43,101 bases of DNA, taken from the NCBI GenBank assembly GCA_014728225.1, contig WJLX01000116.1, forward strand, positions 1 to 43,101, in the 5' to 3' direction. Position 1 is the stretch's first letter. Each line of letters begins with the position of its first letter. The position numbers and the translations under genes were made by a program. The notes beneath the pieces are model-generated. The model searched no databases, was not told the DNA's origin, and saw only the letters and a program-made list of their open reading frames with translations. The DNA is from Candidatus Coatesbacteria bacterium (GTDB taxonomy: Bacteria > RBG-13-66-14). Shown piece after piece: positions 38,237 through 43,101 of this stretch.

Positions 38237-39166
38237 ATGCCGAAAAGCGACAAACAGCCCTCGCGTCTGGCGGCCCTGGCGGTCATGGCCGGAGTGACCC
38301 TGGTCTGGAGCGGGGCCTTCGCCGCGCTCAAATTCGGTCTGGGAACGCTGAGCCCCGGTGCCGCCCTGCTGTTGCGCTTCCTGCCGGTCTGGCTGCTCAG
38401 CGGGCTCTACCTGCTCAAGCGCCGTCGGGACTTCGCCGCCCTGGTCAAGGCCCGACCGCTGACGGTCATCGCCGCTTGTGTGTTGGGCACGGCGGGCTAC
38501 CACATGTTCCTGACCTTCGGCCTGCAGGGGGTCAGTTCGGCGACCTCGGCGCTGATCGTCTCCTGCGGGGCCCTGTTCACCTACATCATCTCGGTGTCGG
38601 TCAAGCTGGAGAAGCCGGTCCTGCGGCGCTTCATCGGTATCGTCCTGGCCTTGGGCGGGCTGTATCTGGTGCTGCGCTACGGTTCGGGCGCCGAGTTCGA
38701 CGCCCGCTACCTGGGCTTCGTCCTGCTGGTTTTCGGCGCCCCGCTTTCCTGGTCCAGCTACACGATCCTGGTCAAGAAGCTGACCGCCCGCGAGGAGACC
38801 GCCGACGTCAACCTGCTAACGGCGGCGACCTTCTTCATCGGCTCGCTGCCCTTCTTCGCCCTGATCGACGAAACCTTTTTCGCCGCTTTCAGCCAGCCGC
38901 TGACCCTGGTGCTGCTGCCGGGCTACCTCGGTCTGGCGGCCTCCCTGGGCGGCTACCTGGGCTGGAACTGGTCTCTCAAACGGGCCCACCCCAGCCAGGT
39001 GGCGGCATTTTTGACTTTGGTGCCCGTGCTGGCCCATCTGTGGGGCTACCTGTTCCTCGACGAGACGCTGACCTGGATGGCCGCCGTCGGCGGAACCTTC
39101 GTCCTGGCGGGCATCACCGTGGTCAATCTACGCAAGCGCAAGCAGCGGGCGGTGGTCGAGGGATGA
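38237..39166 (+). CDS. EamA/DMT-family transporter
   Basis: 309 residues, ten predicted membrane helices in two repeated five-helix halves, typical of the EamA (DUF6) drug/metabolite transporter superfamily. Features include VTLVWSGAFAALKFGLGTLSPGAALLLRFLPVW in helices 1-2, and TAHPSQVAAFLTLVPVLAHLWGYLFLDETL-like near the end. Substrate unknown; the family exports amino acids or other metabolites. Very short leader, so translation may depend on a leaderless start. The stop overlaps the next transporter by 4 nt (ATGA). Confidence 0.85.
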   Translation: MPKSDKQPSRLAALAVMAGVTLVWSGAFAALKFGLGTLSPGAALLLRFLPVWLLSGLYLLKRRRDFAALVKARPLTVIAACVLGTAGYHMFLTFGLQGVSSATSALIVSCGALFTYIISVSVKLEKPVLRRFIGIVLALGGLYLVLRYGSGAEFDARYLGFVLLVFGAPLSWSSYTILVKKLTAREETADVNLLTAATFFIGSLPFFALIDETFFAAFSQPLTLVLLPGYLGLAASLGGYLGWNWSLKRAHPSQVAAFLTLVPVLAHLWGYLFLDETLTWMAAVGGTFVLAGITVVNLRKRKQRAVVEG

Positions 39167-40104
39167 GCGCAGGACGCGGTAAAGCGCTGGCCTACGCCGG
39201 GGTCATCGCCCAGACCCTGATCTCCGCCGGGACCTACCTGCTGGGCAAGGTGGCCGTCGACCAGCTCGAACCCCTGGCGCTGTGCTACCTGCGCTTCGGC
39301 TCGGCCGGGCTGCTACTGTTCGCCGTCGCCAAACTCAGCGGCGCCGACCTGCGCGTCCGCCGCGAGGAGTTGCCCCTGCTGGCCGGCCTGGGCCTGCTGG
39401 TGGTGATGGCCGATCCGCTGCTGTTCCTCTACGGTCTGCGCCTTTCCAGCGCCAGCCAGATCAGCCTGCTCTACCCGATGAGCCCGATCTTCGTCCTGCT
39501 GATCGCCCGGGCCCGCAAAGTCGAGTACCCGGGCTGGAAACGCTGGCTGGGGGTGATCCTCAGCTTCGTCGGCGTGGCCGTCTTCGTCACCGAAAGCGGG
39601 CTGTCCTACTCCCTGGACAACCTGTTCGGCAACCTGCTGGTGCTGGGCGCCGTCTTCAGTTGGGCCCTCTACACCACCTTCTCCAAGACCCTCGTCGAGC
39701 GGCGCGGCACCCTGGCCGCCCTGACCCTCTCCGTCGTCGCCGGGATGGTCATCTTCACCCCCGTCGGCCTGACCGCCGCCCTGAGCGCCGACTACTCCGC
39801 GGTCACCTGGGACGGCTGGCTGGGGCTGGGCTACCTGAGCGTGGTCACCGTGGTGATCGGCTACTTCTGCTACAACTTCGCCCTCTCGCGCCTGGACGCC
39901 AGCCAGGTGGCGGTGATGGCCAACGGCCAGCCCATCGCCACGGTCATCCTGGCGGCCCTGATCCTGGGCGAGAAGATCACCACCCTGTTCATCATCGGCG
40001 GCGCGGTGGCCCTGACCGGGGTGACGCTGACCCAGCTCTCCGGCAACCGTCTGCCCCGCCGCGGGCCCCTGCCGCCGGGCGCCCTCGAGCAGAACGCCGA
40101 ATAG
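39163..40104 (+). CDS. EamA/DMT-family transporter
   Basis: 313 residues, ten membrane helices, second EamA protein of the pair. Features include LISAGTYLLGKVAVDQLEPLALCYLRFGSAGLLLF in helices 1-2, PMSPIFVLLIAR, and the C-terminal VMANGQPIATVILAALILGEKI motif. It overlaps the upstream transporter stop by 4 nt, so the two are co-translated and may form a heterodimeric exporter, as paired small DMT proteins do, although each is full length. A hairpin terminator follows at 40121. Confidence 0.85.
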   Translation: MSAGRGKALAYAGVIAQTLISAGTYLLGKVAVDQLEPLALCYLRFGSAGLLLFAVAKLSGADLRVRREELPLLAGLGLLVVMADPLLFLYGLRLSSASQISLLYPMSPIFVLLIARARKVEYPGWKRWLGVILSFVGVAVFVTESGLSYSLDNLFGNLLVLGAVFSWALYTTFSKTLVERRGTLAALTLSVVAGMVIFTPVGLTAALSADYSAVTWDGWLGLGYLSVVTVVIGYFCYNFALSRLDASQVAVMANGQPIATVILAALILGEKITTLFIIGGAVALTGVTLTQLSGNRLPRRGPLPPGALEQNAE

Positions 40105-40120
40105 CTGCAATCCAGTAAAA

Positions 40121-40153
40121 ACAAGCGGTGGGGGCAACTCTCCCACCGCTTGT
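40121..40153. terminator. Bidirectional terminator
   Basis: ACAAGCGGTGGG (40121-40132) pairs with CCCACCGCTTGT (40142-40153); AAAA precedes and GTTT follows. It separates the EamA pair from the convergent 40167 gene. Confidence 0.8.
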
Positions 40154-40166
40154 GTTTAGGGACGCC

Positions 40167-41717
40167 TTAGTCTGAGATTACGACACGTTCACGGACTAGC
40201 TCATCCCCCGAGTCGATGACCAGGCTGTAAACGCCCGGCTCCAGGTTGGAGCGCTCGTTGAGGTTTAGCCTCAGGGAGTTAGCACCGGCCCTTATCTGAG
40301 TGGTCGGCAACTCACTGACCCGACGCCCCGCCAGATCGTAGAGCACCGGCCGCACTTCGGTATCCTCGGGACAGTCGAGGCAGACGGTCAGCATCCCCCG
40401 ACTGGGATTGGGATAGAGACCACTGCAGCGCAGGGCGTTGCTTGAGGCGGTGTCGGTATCTCCCGAGGCAACGAGCCCGCCGGGGAAGGAAGGGGTGTTA
40501 TAAACGTAGTAAACGTCAGTACCGGCAGAGAAGGATGCCCCCATGGGCTGATTGCCGGGCGAGGCGGCGAAATGATCGTAGTTGACACTGAAACCTAGAT
40601 CATTCAGATAGAAGTGGTTGAAACTACCGCCGTCCTTAGTGGCAATGACGGGATGGTTGTAAAAGTTTTCACCGATTCCGCTTGGATAGATGATCACGGG
40701 CTGATCATGGCTGGAGTAATGAATTGCAACGTTAGGGGCAGCCGATGAGCTGATGGTAATGCTGTCAATGCATTCCTCGGCCGACCAACTCGCCCCTCCA
40801 TCGGACGAGTAGCGGTAACAGATCGCCCAGTTCGCTCCTCCCAGGGGGCGTGAGTAGACAACGCCGTAGTGCTGACCGTCGTAGGTGTCAATCCAGACAT
40901 CGCCGGCGGTGTTGTTTAGAACGACATCGCCTTCGATGTTCCAATCACCGTCATTGGAGTAGAGAACGTGAGTGCTGTCGGGGTTGCTCCCGCTCCAGCA
41001 AACACAGTAATTCGTATGGATAAATGGACCGATCGCCATGTTGAGCGAGATATCCTCGTAAGGATCAAGGTTGACATCAATCCCACCGAAACCCTTTTTG
41101 GACCAGGTTACAGTATTTTCAAGACTCGTTCCGACCTGCATCCCGAACATGAAAGTATAGTCGTTCATACCGATATACATGTCGTGTATATAGGCAACGA
41201 CAGGCAGATAAGCGTCCTGGGTATCATCGTAGACGATTTCACAGCAACTGGTCAGGATCGGATCGGTGATCCATTCCTCGATAAGGTCGCTGTAATGCTG
41301 CTCTGTTACGCAAAAACTCTTCGTTGTCGTCTGTTGGGTGTCGGCGTCGTAGTAGCGGTAATGCCCGTAGACCTCATTGTGCCAGCTACAAGAAATCCCG
41401 TTGACGGTATCGTCGTAATAGTTGCTGGAAAAATGACTCAGGGTTGGTTGCCCTTCGTAGTGAGGCGGCTCGAGAAAACCATATGCTCCCGTAGTGCTGA
41501 AAACCGGAGCACCTGATGGGTTGAAGATAAAGGCATTCGAGAGGTAACCGTCATAATTCGTGTCATTTAATGCGCCCACGGACGGCAACTGGTTATAGAG
41601 GTTCACCCCCACATCACAGAACGGACCCTTGTCGTTGACGTAGAAAACCTCGTATTCAGCGAAAGCGGCGAAGGTCATGATCAGGACCAGGAGTGTGACG
41701 GTGATCAACTTCCGCAT
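40167..41717 (-). CDS. Secreted protein with type IX-like C-terminal sorting domain
   Basis: 516 residues from ATG 41717 (AAAGGAG 5 nt upstream). Signal peptide MRKLITVTLLVLIMTFAAFA. The large middle is rich in Tyr, Asp, Ser, Thr and Gly with repeated WSKKGF, YSNDGDW and YSSDGGASW units, like BNR/sialidase or propeller surface proteins. The last 90 residues fit a type IX secretion/FlgD-like Ig C-terminal domain: LYPNPSRGMLTVCL, YDLAGRRV, LRLNLNERSNLEPGVYSLVI, RERVVISD. Probably exported to the cell surface. Codon use is more AT-rich than in its neighbours. Strong promoter upstream. Confidence 0.82.
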   Translation of the reverse strand: MRKLITVTLLVLIMTFAAFAEYEVFYVNDKGPFCDVGVNLYNQLPSVGALNDTNYDGYLSNAFIFNPSGAPVFSTTGAYGFLEPPHYEGQPTLSHFSSNYYDDTVNGISCSWHNEVYGHYRYYDADTQQTTTKSFCVTEQHYSDLIEEWITDPILTSCCEIVYDDTQDAYLPVVAYIHDMYIGMNDYTFMFGMQVGTSLENTVTWSKKGFGGIDVNLDPYEDISLNMAIGPFIHTNYCVCWSGSNPDSTHVLYSNDGDWNIEGDVVLNNTAGDVWIDTYDGQHYGVVYSRPLGGANWAICYRYSSDGGASWSAEECIDSITISSSAAPNVAIHYSSHDQPVIIYPSGIGENFYNHPVIATKDGGSFNHFYLNDLGFSVNYDHFAASPGNQPMGASFSAGTDVYYVYNTPSFPGGLVASGDTDTASSNALRCSGLYPNPSRGMLTVCLDCPEDTEVRPVLYDLAGRRVSELPTTQIRAGANSLRLNLNERSNLEPGVYSLVIDSGDELVRERVVISD

Positions 41718-41784
41718 CGTTTCTCCTTTCGGGGCTTGACAGGACTTGGATTGCCAGCATAACGGAGTTTGAACGCCTTGCAGT

Positions 41785-41813
41785 AGTCTAGTAAACCTCA
41801 AATTTAGTGTCAA
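41785..41813 (-). promoter_or_regulatory. Promoter of the sorting-domain protein gene
   Basis: Minus strand -35 TTGACA (41808-41813), 17 nt, -10 TAGACT (41785-41790). The remainder of the 438-nt gene-free interval (41718-42155) shows only this and the divergent promoter at 42097. Confidence 0.7.
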
Positions 41814-42096
41814 TACGCTTGTCGATATGTTTATGTCCTTATGAGTAGCATCGTGAAAAGTACACCCCGGAACTACCCCTGGTAAACCATGTCTTGTTAT
41901 CATGAGCACTGTTTTTGCCTGCAGCGACAACATCACCCTCAGCGGTTAAATAAGGCTTCGCGCATCAGGAACAAGTCATTCATGGCTTCCTCCCTCCTGC
42001 CCCATTCACTTCAATTAGAATACGGCCGCGTAACCGGCCGCGTAACGTTGATCTAAACCAGAGGAACCTCCCTTCGTAACAGAGATTAACACAGCC

Positions 42097-42125
42097 TTGG
42101 AAGACGACCAGGCGACTGCTATAAT
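42097..42125 (+). promoter_or_regulatory. Promoter of the LolA-like gene
   Basis: -35 TTGGAA (42097-42102), 17 nt, -10 TATAAT (42120-42125), about 30 nt before the GTG at 42156. Confidence 0.72.
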
Positions 42126-42155
42126 CAAGCAACCCTCAAGACGAAGGAGGAACGA

Positions 42156-42905
42156 GTGAATCGTCTAATCAACGCCCTCGTCACCCTGGGCGTACTGCTG
42201 CCGCTGGCAGCCGCCGCCCTGACCGGCGACGAAATCCTGGCCAAGATCGACGAGACCTTCTCCACCGACAGCATGTGGAGCGTGGCCCAGGAGACCATCG
42301 TCACCCCGGAGGGCGAGAGCCGCAGCTTCACCATCGAAAGCTACGCCAAGGACGGCTCCCGGCTCCAACTGACCAAATACGTCAAACCGGCCAGCGTCGC
42401 CGGAACGACCTTCCTGATGCTGGACTACGGCGACGACATCTGGACCTACTTCCCCGACACCGGCCGCACCCGGCAGATCGCCGCCAACGCCCGCCATCGC
42501 TCGGTGATGGGCTCCAACATGACCTACGAGGACATGGCCATCGCCGGCAACTACCAGGACAACTACGACGCCCAGGCCCTGGGCCGGGAGGATTACGCCG
42601 GCGTCGAGTGCCAGAAACTCCAACTCACCCCGAGCTACGCCTACAGCTCCTATTCCCGACTCATCGCCTGGGTCGACCCCGGCACCTGGGTGCCCCTGCG
42701 CATCGACTACTACGACGAAACCGGCGAGCTGCTCAAACGGATGCTGATGCGCGACATCCGCAGCGTCTCCGGCATCCCCACCCCCTACTATACCGAGGTC
42801 CGCGGCCTGCAGGACAATTCGCTGACCAAGATGACCCTGGTCAACGTGCGCTACGACCTCGACCTGTCCGAGGACCTCTTCTCCACCTCCCAGTTGGGCG
42901 ACTGA
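42156..42905 (+). CDS. LolA-like outer-membrane lipoprotein-sorting protein
   Basis: 249 residues from GTG 42156 (AAGGAGG upstream). Signal peptide MNRLINALVTLGVLLPLAAA. The mature part is the LolA/DUF4292-type open beta-barrel family: ESRSFTIESYAKDGSRLQLTKYVKPASVAGTTFLMLDYGDDIWTYFPDTGRTRQIA, then SVMGSNMTYEDMAI and a C-terminal YDLDLSEDLFSTSQL. Members carry lipophilic cargo between membranes, often beside an RND (MmpL-like) exporter; no such partner lies in this window. Own promoter and terminator. Confidence 0.85.
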   Translation: MNRLINALVTLGVLLPLAAAALTGDEILAKIDETFSTDSMWSVAQETIVTPEGESRSFTIESYAKDGSRLQLTKYVKPASVAGTTFLMLDYGDDIWTYFPDTGRTRQIAANARHRSVMGSNMTYEDMAIAGNYQDNYDAQALGREDYAGVECQKLQLTPSYAYSSYSRLIAWVDPGTWVPLRIDYYDETGELLKRMLMRDIRSVSGIPTPYYTEVRGLQDNSLTKMTLVNVRYDLDLSEDLFSTSQLGD

Positions 42906-42938
42906 ACGCCGATCCGGTCGTCCCGCAGCAAACACCGC

Positions 42939-42969
42939 GGGCGCGGGTCTCGAACCCGCGCCCGTTTCC
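42939..42969 (+). terminator. Terminator of the LolA-like gene
   Basis: GGGCGCGGGT (42939-42948), loop, ACCCGCGCCC (42954-42963), then GTTT. Confidence 0.82.
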
Positions 42970-42984
42970 ACAACCCCCGACACC

Positions 42985-43101
42985 GGGCGAAAAACGACCC
43001 CGAAACACCGCGCAACGGCCGTTACCCGCCGCCGGAACCGGCACGGTTTTTGCGGAGGCGGACCGTTGCCAATGCTCCAACGGTCGCCGAGATGCAAAAA
43101 C
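42985..43101. repeat. Nested palindromic element E, cut by the window end
   Basis: The left outer region GGGCGAAAAACGACCCC, the inner left arm (about 43027-43053) and the whole central hairpin (GGAGGCGGACCGTTGCCAAT to CCAACGGTCGCCGAGATGC) are present. The right inner arm begins at GCAAAAAC where the window stops. Confidence 0.85.

Overview
This is a GC-rich bacterial window, probably from an uncultivated anaerobe with a Gram-negative type envelope. The signs are a complete 2-oxoacid:ferredoxin oxidoreductase operon (korDABC), an NfnAB/SudAB-like flavoprotein pair, a cysteine-poor Thi4 thiazole synthase, several lipoprotein signal peptides, a LolA-like outer-membrane protein and a secreted protein with a type IX-like C-terminal sorting domain. 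The species cannot be fixed from the sequence. TAG, TGA and TAA all serve as ordinary stops. Many promoters are sigma70-like with 17-nt spacers.

Layout. 0.1-3 kb: tldD-tldE operon (minus). 3.1-4.6 kb: HigB toxin with a HigA antitoxin fused to an ImmA/IrrE-type metallopeptidase (minus). 4.9-7.7 kb: ndk and the Nfn/Sud-like pair (minus). 8.1-12.2 kb: era-korD-korA-korB-korC (minus). 12.6-16.5 kb (plus): an unknown protein, MarC, a DUF4388 protein, a dUTPase/dCTP-deaminase-family protein and a DUF454 protein. 16.8-17.2 kb: cold-shock-like gene followed after 3 nt by tRNA-Pro (minus). 17.3-19.9 kb: gatC-murD and thi4 (plus). 20-24.3 kb: accessory region with two IS1595-like remnants, small secreted proteins, a hicAB locus whose hicA is split by one remnant, and two cysteine-rich small proteins. 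24.5-29 kb: lipoprotein, GlgC/GlgD-like protein, secreted protein and rarA (minus). 29.3-32.5 kb: ASCH-domain protein, secreted protein, DUF362 protein and a 51-residue zinc-ribbon gene. 32.6-34.5 kb: a methyltransferase with an in-frame stop, then an AT-rich MqsRA-like toxin-antitoxin pair. 34.5-38 kb: small membrane proteins, a methyltransferase and a third IS remnant that now supplies the end of a neighbouring gene. 38.2-43 kb: two EamA transporters, a sorting-domain protein and a LolA-like protein.

The most unusual content lies between the genes: a dispersed family of nested palindromes. Five copies (one cut by the window end) are about 190 bp long, with outer arms, 24-27 bp perfect inner arms and a conserved central hairpin; one copy carries paired compensatory changes. 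At least six shorter elements share the inner-arm core (GCACGGTTYTTGC type), but each encloses a different, near-perfect inner stem. I know of no described family they match.

Functionally the core genes cover ferredoxin-linked carbon and redox metabolism, cell-wall and translation housekeeping, and export. The accessory parts hold three toxin-antitoxin loci (HigBA, HicAB, MqsRA-like), one of them dead.
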